Shown here piece by piece: positions 44,087 to 54,520 of a DNA stretch of 64,000 bases (position 1 is the stretch's first letter; every line of letters begins with the position of its first letter). The stretch is from Astropecten irregularis. Its lineage: Eukaryota > Echinodermata > Asteroidea > Paxillosida > Astropectinidae. The stretch spans positions 7,931,541 through 7,995,540 of the forward strand of contig OZ020256.1 of assembly GCA_963971285.1 (NCBI GenBank). The letters run 5' to 3'. Both the position numbers and the translations under genes were made by a program. Under the pieces are notes generated by a model. The model did no database searches and was not told the origin of the DNA. It saw only the letters and a program-made list of their open reading frames with translations.

Positions 44087-45060
44087 CACGAAATAAAAAC
44101 TATTTGGTTCCCTCGACCGAAATGATTTAAAAACAAAGGGTATAAAGGGACTCTATTCGTACCTAGCCGACTCGAGCGCCTGACCGCGAGCGCCCTCTCT
44201 TGGTGAATACTAGAAAGTCAAAAGTCTCCCTGTCCAGAAGAAGACGGAGAATGGTGATGTTTTTAAAAACAAAATAATGACACTCAAAAGTTCAGTAAAG
44301 CATAATCTAACAAGCACTCTCTCCTGCTTATTACAAATAAAAGAGAAACAACAAATTGATAATTACTAGGAGGACTTATGTCTACTTAATAAAGCTATTC
44401 ATTGTTCAAGTTGTCCATGGAATATACATGTACTTGACAAAACAAATTATATAAAGTAATCTTTACTATCCTTTGCTACTTACTCATATGTTTAGATTCA
44501 GTCGAGCCCTGTGTTCGTTTTCCATTAAAACGTATAATATCACTTTTATTTTGATCTACATTCAATATTGTATTGCTGTGATCCCCACATACATCAGAAT
44601 GAAACAGGAACAGAAAAACAAACAGACAACCCCCACGGGGAGACATATCAATACAGATAAGATAAAATAAAATTAATTCATAAAAAGGAAAGATTATCTA
44701 GGTGTACAGTGTACGCCGTAACTTGAAAACTAGGACATTTGACCGAGTTTAAAAAGAAAATCATGGAGACAGGTTATTCAACTATTCCTCCAACATTTCA
44801 AACCAAAAAAGAGCAAGAGTTAAGCAGACCGCCAGGTGTTCAGGGGCACGCGACTCACCGGGATTCTTTCACCCGGCTTACCGGCTCCCATAATAGTCCC
44901 CATATGGCTTACTGGCAAGCCGACTACTGCATATCCTCCCCACCATTGAGACCTTAGACTGACATGCAAAGCTCTGAAGGACTAAGAGGGAGAAACAAAG
45001 CGGCCCCTGGACCATCGCGGTGCCAGGGTCCGCACATGCCATGTTCCATTCAATATCAGA
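44087..45060. other. no gene recognised
   Basis: No convincing frame, RNA gene or shared repeat is seen. Confidence 0.45.
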
Positions 45061-45064
45061 GAGT

Positions 45065-45142
45065 CAGGATCGGAGAATCGAACCCAGACTGCCGGAAGTC
45101 TGAGCGGTGGTATACCATCGCTTATCCCACCGAGCCACGAAG
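45065..45142 (-). repeat. tRNA-like sequence 1 (SINE or pseudogene)
   Basis: On the minus strand it shows a box-A-like TGGCTCGGTGG and box-B-like GGGTTCGATTC at tRNA spacing. The acceptor stem does not pair well, so it is not a functional tRNA. Confidence 0.5.
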
Positions 45143-45221
45143 CGTTGGTGATATCGCAGCCCTTTCTAAAACTATTTATACCAGACAATTGACAGGCGTA
45201 AAACATTCAACAAAATTGCGG

Positions 45222-45291
45222 GAATCACATCAGGGCTCGAACCCGGGACACCTTACTCGAAGTCCCATTCCCGAACCACTCGGCCATATGA
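45222..45291 (-). repeat. tRNA-like sequence 2 (Leu/Ser-like box A)
   Basis: On the minus strand TGGCCGAGTGGTTCGGG and GGGTTCGAGCC are good box A and B matches, but the acceptor strands do not pair. It follows tRNA-like sequence 1 by about 80 bp on the same strand, so the two may be parts of one composite SINE. Confidence 0.5.
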
Positions 45292-45496
45292 AATGTATTG
45301 ACAGCGTCATGGAATCTAGCAGTGAAGTGATTGTCAATGCCCTATTCACCTAAAATCACTCAAGCGTGAATGAAGACAGTCTCAATAGCCCAGACACGGT
45401 CAGCCAATTCCTCGTATCTTCTGCTCCACAGAGAGGAACAAATATACAATAATAATAACAGCCGATATTCTGCAGGTTTTTATTTTATCTGTATGT

Positions 45497-45818
45497 TACC
45501 CCAACCCTAACCCTAACTCAAGCCCTAACCTTATAACCCTATAACCCTAACCCTAACCCTATTATGGCATAATTGTTATGGTCAGCGCTGAAAAATACGC
45601 ATAAGGCTGTGGCGTTTTTGTTAAAAAAAAAAAAATTCTGAACAAAAAAAACTGTAGGGCCTGATCACTCCATATGCAAATGATTAATAATGAAAAACAG
45701 TGTAAACCAGCGGTTCAGTAATTTATGTATACATGTACGTATGTTCACGCCTACATCAACAGAATGACAGCAGCCTGAAATAACTCAATTTGTTACGCAG
45801 CGTCAACAGACTGACGTT
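45497..45818. repeat. dispersed repeat N, copy 2, with telomere-like tract
   Basis: The first 70 bp (45497-45567) are CCCTAA and near-CCCTAA units. The rest matches 43815-44086 closely and ends at the same GACTGACGTT. Confidence 0.85.
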
Positions 45819-45986
45819 GGAAGGTAGGGGAATGATCATGAAATATTATTTCGAGGGATCGAAAAACTTGTTTTCACCTCTCTCCAACCTTTTTTTTTTG
45901 CCCGTCCCCCAAGGGGCTCCGTACCTTTTCATCGGTATCGGCAATCTACTCCGAGTAGGTAAATGTCAGTCTTGGATCAAGACTAA

Positions 45987-46227
45987 GGGCCTTTTCCAAA
46001 CCTCGGCTCAGGCTCAGGCTCCGGCTCCAGCTCCATTTCGTGAATCCATTCTAAAATAACGGGTATCAAAATAGAGGCTTTTGCATACGGTTTGGAAAAA
46101 GATACTCTATTTTGAACAAGAAAACAGAGATTCAGCTTCAATAAAAAGCAACAACCTATATTTTCAGCATATGGATGACAGAGACGAAGCCGGAGCCGGA
46201 GCCGGAGCCGAGGTTTGGAAAAGGGCC
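45987..46227. mobile_element. PIF/Harbinger-like MITE H
   Basis: 241 bp with inverted ends GGGCCTTTTCCAAACCTCGG, each followed inward by CGGAGC/GGCTC repeats. TAA at 45984-45986 and 46228-46230 is a 3-bp target duplication, typical of PIF/Harbinger. No frame of note inside. Confidence 0.85.
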
Positions 46228-46233
46228 TAACAT

Positions 46234-46285
46234 AGGGCTGGATAGCTCAGTTAATGGTAGAGGGCCTGTACGGTATCCAGAAATT
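46234..46285 (+). repeat. partial tRNA-like SINE head, second copy
   Basis: GGGCTGGATAGCTCAGTTAA and GTAGAGGGCCTGTACGGTAT match the head at 63-112 with small changes. The similarity stops where repeat E begins. Confidence 0.6.
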
Positions 46286-47405
46286 TTCGGAACTAGAGAT
46301 AGATGCTATGTGATGCGTGTCTGGCCAGATGAAAGGGGCTACCTGTACATTTTATAGATGTTGTGGCGCATCCGGGAGGGGGGTGGAAGCATGATGGGTA
46401 TAGACATATGCAAATCCTATTTTGCATGGATATCTCAACATTAATGAAAATTCTAAATAACTTCCAAGGGCCCTTGGGTTTTTTTGTACGTGTTGGAATT
46501 GTTGGAATTGTGCTTATTTGATGTGCGATATTGTGGTGGACAAACGTTAACATGGTGTTCTTGAGGTGAAGGATATGCAGGATGGTAAGAATGTGAATAA
46601 GATATCCCTCCCCGCCAGTGACCAATAAACGACAATGATACCATGGACCGTGTGTTGAGTGGCCTGACATAGGAGTAACGTTTATATTTAGGAAAAGTCT
46701 GTTGACCTCCGAAGTATATACAGTATTTAAGATTATTTTTTTTTATCAATGAGGGTCCAAACGTGAAGCATTCGTGGAGGAGTACATGTATGGTTCAGGA
46801 GGAAGTATCAAGTATACTCCCCTCGCAATGGCGATTCCCTCATTGACATAAATGTCATCACTCACAAGTGAAGCAAGTATGGGAGCAACAACCTCTCCAG
46901 AGGAGTATATGGGGAAGTGTCGTGGCAGTATTGGAATGCCCTTATGAGGTACACTCTCCTCAAGACGATTGTACCTATAAGGGCAATGTGAACATCAGAA
47001 TTCTGCACCAGATGCATGAGTATTTACTGTACCGTAAATTAATGACCAGAAATATCCCGATATTTGAGTATACTTTGACATTACAAATCAACATTTTCTC
47101 TAAGCATGACACTGCTGAATTTGGTACGAGATGAACACGTAGGGTAAATGTGCCATGATTCGGACACTTAAGCAATTATGACCTTCTAAATGTTTGTTTC
47201 TCTCAACTATTTTCACTTAACAATGAAGAAGTGTAGTTATAATATCCAAGTTGATATTTTATGAAAGTTTTTTGTGTCCTTGAAATGAAATTGACTTGAA
47301 AACAACCTGAATTTTTGCCATGATTCGGACACCCTGTCCATGATTCGGACACACATGAAAAAATGCTTAAAAAAACATGCCTTGCAAAATAAAATAATAC
47401 CTCAA
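46276..47405 (-). repeat. 1.1-kb repeat E, copy 2
   Basis: Reverse complement of 25754-26897 throughout, including the three GTGTCCGAATCATGG units (as complements at 47140-47360) and the degraded hairpin near 46945-46985. Its left end is joined to the tRNA-like head, which copy 1 lacks. Confidence 0.85.
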
Positions 47406-47662
47406 AACTCGATTTTCATCTTTCTTTCATATACATAATTTGTGTATTGATTACTGTGCGTGTTATCCTTGCAAATTGTTTTTAAAGAATAGTCTTTCAA
47501 TTGGTCATTTTTTTCGTTAATTTCAGCCTGATTTTGCTTAAATTCTACATGGTGATAGCCAAGACATGGCTTTATCAAATATCTGAATCTTGAAGTGATA
47601 ATCAGTTTAATTTTAACATAATGGGTCCCGACACAGTGTTGCGTTTTTTCTGGGACACCCTG
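47406..47662. mobile_element. mariner-like MITE I, copy 2, rearranged
   Basis: The right part (about 47515-47662) matches 20805-20953 and ends GGGACACCCTG then TA. The left part (about 47403-47512) matches 20695-20790 in reverse complement, and the left terminal repeat is not found. Repeat E abuts it on the left. Confidence 0.7.
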
Positions 47663-47664
47663 TA

Positions 47665-48151
47665 GTCTTTCCCAAATCGCTGAGAAAGACAAAGCAAGGC
47701 TAGGCTAGGCGGGACCCGGCAAGGCTACGCAAGGCACGTCATGGTAAGGCGAGGAAATAATATTGGAAGGCAGAAAAGCAAACGCAATGAAATGATATTT
47801 TGTCAGCAACAGAAGAGGCGGGGAGGCAGACAGAGAGGAATACAGGCGAGGGGTGGGTGCGTGGTCAATAGGGCGATGAATACTGGGGCCAGGAGAGGCT
47901 GATCGAGTAGGACAGGTGGAATGGAGCACTAGAGATGTGGCGAGTGTAAGTACGATAGACCAAGTGTGACAATCCTGTGACAAGGTACGGTAAGTTTAGA
48001 GACAGACACGTCAAGGGACATCAAAGCGGGGAGGGCCCGAGCTGCAGCAAAACGAAGCAACCTTGATCGCAAGCGTGTGTGGAGAACATGGTGTAGGATG
48101 CGGTGCTATTCAATGTAAAAAAATGAGTCAAGGAAGGAAAAGCAAGTCAAT
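47665..48151. other. no gene recognised; GGCAAGG-type runs at 47695-47755
   Basis: Short purine-rich runs (AGGCTAGGCGG, GGCAAGGCTACGCAAGGC) begin this stretch; the rest is featureless. Confidence 0.4.
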
Positions 48152-48159
48152 ATGCTATA

Positions 48160-48459
48160 CAGGCGCGGTTCTACGGGGGGCTAGGAGGGGCTGTAGCCCC
48201 CAAAAAATTTTGTCTAGCCCCCCCAAAAAAATGCAAGTGAAAAAAAAATTCTTGAAAATACTGGATTTTTTCAGTTATTAAGCGCCAATTACATAAAAAA
48301 AAACGCGTTGTGTGGGATATAATGTGCATGTTTTTCGACCCCTATTAAGACATAGCAGAAGCGAGTGTTAGAAGAACTCAAAATATTGGGTCTTCTAGCC
48401 CCCCAAAAAATAATGGCTCTTCTAGCCCCCCCAAAATTTTGGCTCTAGAACCGCGCCTG
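48160..48459. mobile_element. hAT-like MITE family D, copy 2
   Basis: Inverted ends CAGGCGCGGTTCTA with a perfect 8-bp duplication ATGCTATA at 48152-48159 and 48460-48467. 300 bp, with the same interior as 30101 and 51925. Confidence 0.95.
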
Positions 48460-48467
48460 ATGCTATA

Positions 48468-49039
48468 GGACCAATGTGCACCATGCATGCAACATATTTG
48501 GACATTAAATATGCATGTATGTGCAAGGTAAACCGAAAGTAGACGTGGTTTCATTTATTAGTTGTCAGAAGTGGTTGCACTTCAAACTATAGGCCTTCCG
48601 AGATTAGACTAATATTGACAATGGTTTTAGACGTAAGAGCCCGTGTAATGAATACCGTAGTAGTGAATTTATCTGGATCAGACCACCAAGTTGATGCAAT
48701 ACAAAGTATTGACACCGAGTATCTCATTACGGGATGGCTTACTAGTGAAGTACACGGGCAAATAGTGATATAGGCTTATTATATTGACACGGCTTAGCTA
48801 CCGTTATTAAAAGCTTAGCAGTGGATTCTCCGACGGAAGTTTCCGATGGGAATTCTAACGTTTGTAATCAATCCAACAATTTCCGTTATAGACCCGAGCA
48901 ACTAGCTACATCGATCGTGAATCAGCCCGTTGTGTTTCCGTGAAATTGTGCTTCGTGCAGGTTCACAACTACATGCACTGTTCGAATAAATCGGGGGGAC
49001 GACAAAATATCTGGTTGGAAAGCCTGGGTCAGACCCCAC
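48468..49039. other. no gene recognised
   Basis: No convincing frame or shared repeat is seen. Confidence 0.4.
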
Positions 49040-49910
49040 AATTCAAGCCTCCCCCACCCCCACCCCCACAGCACAAAGTTGCGAAATCTGACGTTGTCGT
49101 TAATTTATAATAGACGTCAAGTTCTGGAGGTCGTTGATTGGCTCGGCTGAGGAGGTAAAATTCTTTTGAACGCTGGTCGTACGAGGCAGAACTTCTCAGA
49201 ATAAATTTGTTGGCACGTCTCTGAACTTTTTCAATCGCATTATTAAGACCTTAAACATCAGGATTCCATTACTCTGACCCGTATTCCAAAATGGGTCTAA
49301 CATAGGCCTACGCTAAATAAAGAATTTGTACGTGTCGCAATATCGTGAACACCGAACGGTGTGCCTGATCATACCTATAATGCAGTTGGCTGCAAGCAAA
49401 CCATACTTCCACGGCTCAAATTGTTCACCAATATACCAAAATCTTCATGTTTATCAATAGGGATGCAAAGTTAATAATAAAAAGGGACAACATGATCATA
49501 TTTATACGGATTTTCGAGCATTGAAGTCAATATTTCAAGTTTTACTCCATAAAAGATGGCGAATGTTAGGCTATGGTACGGTAACATTTTACACCATTAG
49601 CAAAGAACGCAATTCGTGTATCTGTCGAAAAAGAAATTGGCATGATCATTAATCAAATAATTAGCATTTACAATATCATACAATTCGTTTTCTATTGAGT
49701 TACAGTCCGTGAGTTAAAGTACATGTACTGGTTGGATGACCAAGATGAGGCATGTTAAAGTCAACAACTATAATTTTGTCTCTGAAATGATATGAACGTA
49801 AAGAGTCAGTTCAAAATATCCAATTATCTTCCATGTTGGCATTTGGTGGGTGGTAGACGACAGAGAGAACTCTTTTTCCCTGCCTGAGGGTTGATTTCCA
49901 CGTAGTCTGG
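49040..49910 (-). mobile_element. LINE remnant (endonuclease and RT C-terminal pieces)
   Basis: On the minus strand, 49910-49730 translates in broken registers to non-LTR endonuclease-like pieces (DREPDYVEINPQAGK, VVDFNMPHL). 49290-49060 gives the C-terminal non-LTR motif IEKVQRRANKFILRSS. Most of the RT between them is lost. It belongs to the CR1/Jockey-like group by these motifs, a different copy from that at 32130-33020. Many stops; not functional. Confidence 0.75.
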
Positions 49911-51110
49911 TTCCCTGTCCAAAGATTCCCTGACGACTCTTATTAAAATATTAGAATTGACAGACAATAGTCGGGAGATTCTTGGGTCTGGGAAGTTGGG
50001 AACCAGACTAATTTTCACGACGCAAGACTCAGGGTACGTCTCAAGCTGGGCCCTGGCGCGGCGACGCAATGGTAGGCTCGCTTTCACAGCCGGCAATCAA
50101 CAGCAACACACCACCACCTCTGCTGCAGATACGATACTTACTATAGACGACATAGCCAGAGGGGAAAATAAAGCTGTCGGGGACCGTCGGAATTCAGTTC
50201 ATTGAGAATCTGAATCGCATGGATTTTTCGAGGGTGGGCCGCCGTTACTGACCCGATCGCGTTGCCGAAAAAAACGGCCATAACGGTAATTAGCCACAAG
50301 AGGGCAGTATGTAAGTCGCACGTGTTCTGATTCAGCATTCCTCCATGGATTCAGTAACATTACTGAAAATTGTAATTAAATCTTATTCTGTTTATTATAG
50401 GTTTTCCAGGTCATTTTCGGCAAATAAGCGGACAATTTAAACGCTGCGTCATTCCATTTCGCGTGAAACTGCAAGGCACCTCGTCATTGTCATTCGATTT
50501 CACTTCATATGAAAGCTTAAGCGAAAGACGAATAACAATCACGTCAAAACTAATGCATGAAAATTAAATTAGCCGCTCATTTGCCGAAAATGACAGGGAA
50601 AACCTATATTTCACGTAGGGCCTATATGCTGGATTAGACAAAGTGGGGTGCTATTTTGTGTGCGACTTTTTAAATTATACCTTTAAAGCCACAATTAGCA
50701 GGAATCGTGGCGTTTAAAGCCAGCAACCCTTATGGAAATACTATCAATTATGAGATTTGTTTAGTATGACCATAACATTGTTTTATTTGCTTTGCCTGGA
50801 TAGCCTTATAGCCTTTCCCTGATATCGAAGAGCTGCGGCCGCCTGGCCTATGAGGCGAAGCTTTTAAAATTGGCACATTAGCAGCAAGTGAGGGCGCTCA
50901 ATGACTACCCGTGTATGGAACATGCACCACACTATTATTCCATTGACTTAAGTGTAAAACCATCAACTTCACAGTTTAAAAAATTCATCCAGGTGTCTCA
51001 TCCAGGAGTATACCATTATGAGTGGTAGTTTGAACACTCATCTACCTGATTCATTTCAGTGTTTGGTTGATCAGCCAATCAGACTTTTTGCTAATTCTGC
51101 CTAATTGCCC
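49911..51110. other. no gene recognised
   Basis: No recognisable gene or repeat. A run of ATG-started short frames around 49950-50210 is not supported by any domain. Confidence 0.45.
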
Positions 51111-51120
51111 CCCCCCAAAA

Positions 51121-51151
<31 letters not shown>
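51121..51151. repeat. (CAA)n microsatellite
   Basis: About nine CAA units follow a C and A run; a simple-sequence tract. Confidence 0.9.
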
Positions 51152-51916
51152 TAAAGTCCCCAAAATGTCTCTTTTCCGTAACCGACTTGCAACCAGTCTT
51201 CATTAAGCAACCCTCCACATTCAAAGCGATGCAGGGCCAGAATTCCTCGTCTTCAAAATAGTTTGAAGCACTTCACCCCAAGGTTGTGATAACCTGTCAT
51301 GATCAGAAAATAAGTGCATGACCCCCACAACGAACAACATTTTAGAGTACATGTATACAAATTATAATAAAATGTTTACCGGAATTCACTTATTTTTGTT
51401 GAGCAATGGCACAGCAGCTATTTTCCCCCTCTCGGACTATTATGTTCATTATGCACATGTGGTGGCCACATGGGATGAGGGAGATGTAGGGGTTGCCATA
51501 GGAGAAACCAGTGGAAGGGAAAGGGGGTGATGAAGGGGGCCAGGTAATGCACACAGGTTCACCAGCATGAGATTGACTCAATTGACACTTCATTATAGTT
51601 CTCTCCCCTCATCACGGAGGGTTTATTCAGAATAACCAGTCAGGCCCGGAGACCAGGACAACCTGTAAAGAATCGGGCAGGCGGTGCCAAAACCCACGTT
51701 TTTTGGTGAAGATTTATATGCCCGGGTAGTACGGTCCAAACCCAAAAGAATAGCAGCGAAATACAGGCTGTTAAACTTAACAAATTTGCAATAAAATATA
51801 CATTAACAGAAATAAACAACATAATTTTATTCCAAGGTTCGTGGCCTACATTTATAATTATTAAAACTTATACCGAACTACACGTAGTAAATTAAAGATT
51901 ACAGATTGGGTGAATC
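51152..51916. other. no gene recognised
   Basis: Only short frames without motifs and no shared repeat. Confidence 0.4.
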
Positions 51917-51924
51917 ATTTACTC

Positions 51925-52226
51925 CAGGCGCGGTTCTACGGGGGGGCTAAGGGGGGCTGTAGCCCCCCAAAAATTTTGTCTAGCCCCCCCCAAATAAATG
52001 CAAGTGAAAAAAAAAATTCTTGAAAATACTGGACTTTTTCAGTTATTAAGCGCCAATTACATAAAATACGCGTTGTGTGGGCTATAATGTGCATGTTTTT
52101 CGACCCCTAATAAGACATAGCAGAAGCGAGTGTTAGAAGAACCCAAAATATTGGGTTTTCTAGCCCCCCAAAAAAAATAATGGCTCTTCTAGCCCCCCAA
52201 AAATTTTGACTCTAGAACCGCGCCTG
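51925..52226. mobile_element. hAT-like MITE family D, copy 3
   Basis: Inverted ends CAGGCGCGGTTCTA with a perfect 8-bp duplication ATTTACTC at 51917-51924 and 52227-52234. 302 bp. It lies just beside repeat L and about 230 bp beyond the stop codon of the galactosyltransferase gene. Confidence 0.95.
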
Positions 52227-52235
52227 ATTTACTCC

Positions 52236-52375
52236 ACAAGGGGCTAAAAAAACTGGCTTATTGTAATGGGCTAACTTCATTGTCTTACTCAAGACCAGCT
52301 AAGAGAGAAAGTCAGCTTTAGTCTATATCCTTAAGACCACCATTTTAAACCGTTTTATTGCAATCCGTCCATGAA
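52236..52375 (+). repeat. dispersed repeat L, copy 3
   Basis: Reverse complement of about 2790-2890, with CAAGACCAGCTAAGAGAGAA and TTATTGCAATCC. It provides a TTTTATT (AATAAAA on the minus strand) downstream of the galactosyltransferase stop that could serve in polyadenylation; that is a guess. Confidence 0.5.
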
Positions 52376-52456
52376 GTTCTGTTAAGCCACCATTAGTTAA
52401 AGTGTGTATTTGCCACTATAAACGTAGGAAAAACATGTTACAATGGTTTTTGCACT

Positions 52457-53524
52457 CTATGTCCAAGGCCAGCATGGCTTTTGTAACAGCAGTTCCCTCC
52501 ACATAGTTCTCAACTGAGTGGGTTGCACAAAGTGAGCAGTGATCAAGTAACGGAACCTGCAATATGAATAGTCAATATGAAGATTACTAAACTGCCGATT
52601 CATAACAGGGGCTATTCTCAGTCTTTCTAAACAAATGCCTACATAAACATCTTCCAGATGGATGTATCTGATGTTGAGAGATACGGCATAAATTTTGTCT
52701 GGTAAATCTCCAGACAGGACAAATCCTCCCCCTGAGAGCCATGGAGGGTAGACAGATTCAGGGTAGATCTCGGATGGCATATACCATTTGCTACCAGGGT
52801 TTCGAATGGGAGCTTCACCTGCTATTACTAGCCCCAAGGCAAGGTTTGTACTTGGGGCTTTGGAGTCAGCTATGTAGTTGAGGAGGTTCTGATAACTGAC
52901 GTACATATCATCATCTGTCTTCATGACATACGAAGCATGTGGGCAGTGTGTGCTGGCCCACTTCATGGCCATGATTGTCTTCAGTGTCAGGTTCTTGTAG
53001 CTATCCTGGAAATCCTCCATTAAAAGGTCATGATGCTCAGAACTCTCTGATAAAATTTGCTCTTCAAGGATAGGGTTTTCATTCTTTGCAAGCAGAAACA
53101 ATGTCACAATATCCAATCCATTCAGCTTTTTAAGGCTACCCCATGTTTCCCGAATAGCTTGTCTTCTATTGAAGTTCCTGTGAACAGTAGCAACAAGAAC
53201 AAGGAGGACTTTTTTGGGCGTTTCCTTTACTTGGTCCATGCAAGCCATCGGTTCATCTAGAACAAGTCTGTAGTTATGTGGGTTAATATTGCCATTATAT
53301 TGAGGTTTGTATGCATCTTGTAAACTCATGTTGTACATCAGTATCCAGTCTGAGGCAGTGTTATTAATATCAGTTAAACTAAACTGTCTTCCTCCACTAC
53401 TTAACTGGTCTCCAGGAAAGTCAATCTTTTGCAGAATGTCAGCTGGTCCCTGCATACTCAGCATCCTTATCAGTAGAATAAGGCCAATGGTGCAAAGGAG
53501 ATATAACTTCCTATGTCCTGTCAT
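52457..53524 (-). CDS. beta-1,3-galactosyltransferase-like (GT31), coding exon
   Basis: A 355-residue type II membrane protein: short cytoplasmic tail, signal-anchor at residues 7-20 (LYLLCTIGLILLIR), then a lumenal catalytic domain. GT31 motifs seen: RQAIRETWGS (121-130), KTDDDMYVS with the metal-binding DDD at 204-206, PWLSGGGFVLSGDL (261-274) and EDVYVG (291-296). N-glycosylation sequons are at residues 54, 65 and 178. Such enzymes sit in the Golgi and transfer galactose (or GlcNAc in sister families) from the UDP-sugar in beta-1,3 linkage to glycan acceptors; the exact donor and acceptor cannot be told from sequence. The length is normal for the family and there are no stops or frameshifts. 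The coding sequence is in one exon, as in many B3GALT genes, with a 3' splice site at 53534-53535. Confidence 0.93.
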   Translation of the reverse strand: MTGHRKLYLLCTIGLILLIRMLSMQGPADILQKIDFPGDQLSSGGRQFSLTDINNTASDWILMYNMSLQDAYKPQYNGNINPHNYRLVLDEPMACMDQVKETPKKVLLVLVATVHRNFNRRQAIRETWGSLKKLNGLDIVTLFLLAKNENPILEEQILSESSEHHDLLMEDFQDSYKNLTLKTIMAMKWASTHCPHASYVMKTDDDMYVSYQNLLNYIADSKAPSTNLALGLVIAGEAPIRNPGSKWYMPSEIYPESVYPPWLSGGGFVLSGDLPDKIYAVSLNIRYIHLEDVYVGICLERLRIAPVMNRQFSNLHIDYSYCRFRYLITAHFVQPTQLRTMWRELLLQKPCWPWT

Positions 53525-53550
53525 CCTTCATAACTGCAAGAAAATCAAGT
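53525..53550 (-). promoter_or_regulatory. splice acceptor before the galactosyltransferase start codon
   Basis: Read on the minus strand, TTGATTTTCTTGCAG precedes TTATGAAGG and the ATG, a strong acceptor with AG at 53534-53535. This implies at least one noncoding 5' exon to the right. I could not identify that exon or the promoter. Confidence 0.65.
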
Positions 53551-53626
53551 TTATACAACTCCATTAATTTCTCTGTTCGAGGTACATAAATAGTGGCCAA
53601 AGTCAAAATATGCAAGTACATGTATG

Positions 53627-53689
53627 TCATGATGCTCAGAAATCTCCGATTTGCTCTTCGAGGATGGAGTTTTCATTCTTTGAAAAGAA
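53627..53689 (-). pseudogene. 63-bp duplicate of a galactosyltransferase coding segment
   Basis: Resembles the coding sequence at about 53030-53095 (shared CATGATGCTCAGAA, TTTGCTCTTC and TTTTCATTCTTTG), same orientation, with small indels. It lies in the presumed 5' intron about 100 bp beyond the start codon. It is too short to be a gene. Confidence 0.7.
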
Positions 53690-53759
53690 TGGTCAACAAT
53701 TTTCAACAATGGTCACAGGAAAAGGTGATCAAGACTGAATAACTAAACTGACTTTTAAG

Positions 53760-53935
53760 ATACATACATATCTAGTTTGGGGTTCCCTAAGATTATTACA
53801 ATAGGATTATTTTCAAACAATAATTGCTTCTACTGTTCCAAAATGATACTACTTTTGACTTACAGCAAATGTTCCAGAGTCCTTAAAACCCTACATTGAA
53901 GAAATCTGTGCAACATTTCACTCAGTGTAAAAGTA
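53760..53935 (-). mobile_element. family F fragment, copy 3
   Basis: Shares ATGATACTACTTTTGACTT, CAGCAAATGTTCC and TCCTTAAAA with the copies at 29252 and 54521; other parts are diverged or lost. Terminal repeats are not found. Confidence 0.65.
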
Positions 53936-54520
53936 CAATTTTTCGTTATGAATCACGTTATGAATCTCGCATCTCGCGCAACGAATCTCGAGTTGGGTTT
54001 TGTAATCTCGCATTACGAATCTTGTGTTAACTAGGTTTTCAATCTCGTAATTTGGTGCTTGTGTTTACATTCATGGTCGGCGCGCTTGCAGTATTGGAAC
54101 TTGCACTACTGAAATTGTTAGAGATTGTTTTATCGGGTCATGACCTGTCTGTAGTGTGTATATATATATATATCTATAAAAAGAGTCAAATCTGGGTCAT
54201 ATACAGTATTATGCATTCCTTAATTTAATACATTGGCTAACTGGTAACATGAATACGGCACGCGGTCAAAAGCACGAGGCCGACAATGATTCCAGTAGTG
54301 CAACTCAATACCGCAAGCGCGCCGGCCATGAATATCCGAATGTAAACACAAGCACCAAATTACAAGTTCAAATGTGAGGTGCGAGATGGCAGGTTTGGAA
54401 CACCATACAACACAAAGTGCAGCTAAAAAAGCAATATGCAGGTATTAAAGTAAAATCTTTCCTGAGATATTCTTGTGGGAGTATAAGTTGTCAGGTGATA
54501 CAGCAAGAAAACCCAGAAAA
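53936..54520. other. no gene recognised; (TA)n tract
   Basis: TATATATATATA at about 54160-54174, and several diverged ATCTCGxxxxACGAATCTCG units at 53955-54050. No gene is seen. Confidence 0.5.

Noticed and set aside
45497-45567. Chromosome end or true telomere
   Set aside because: The CCCTAA tract is only about 70 bp, imperfect, and part of a repeat found twice in the window.
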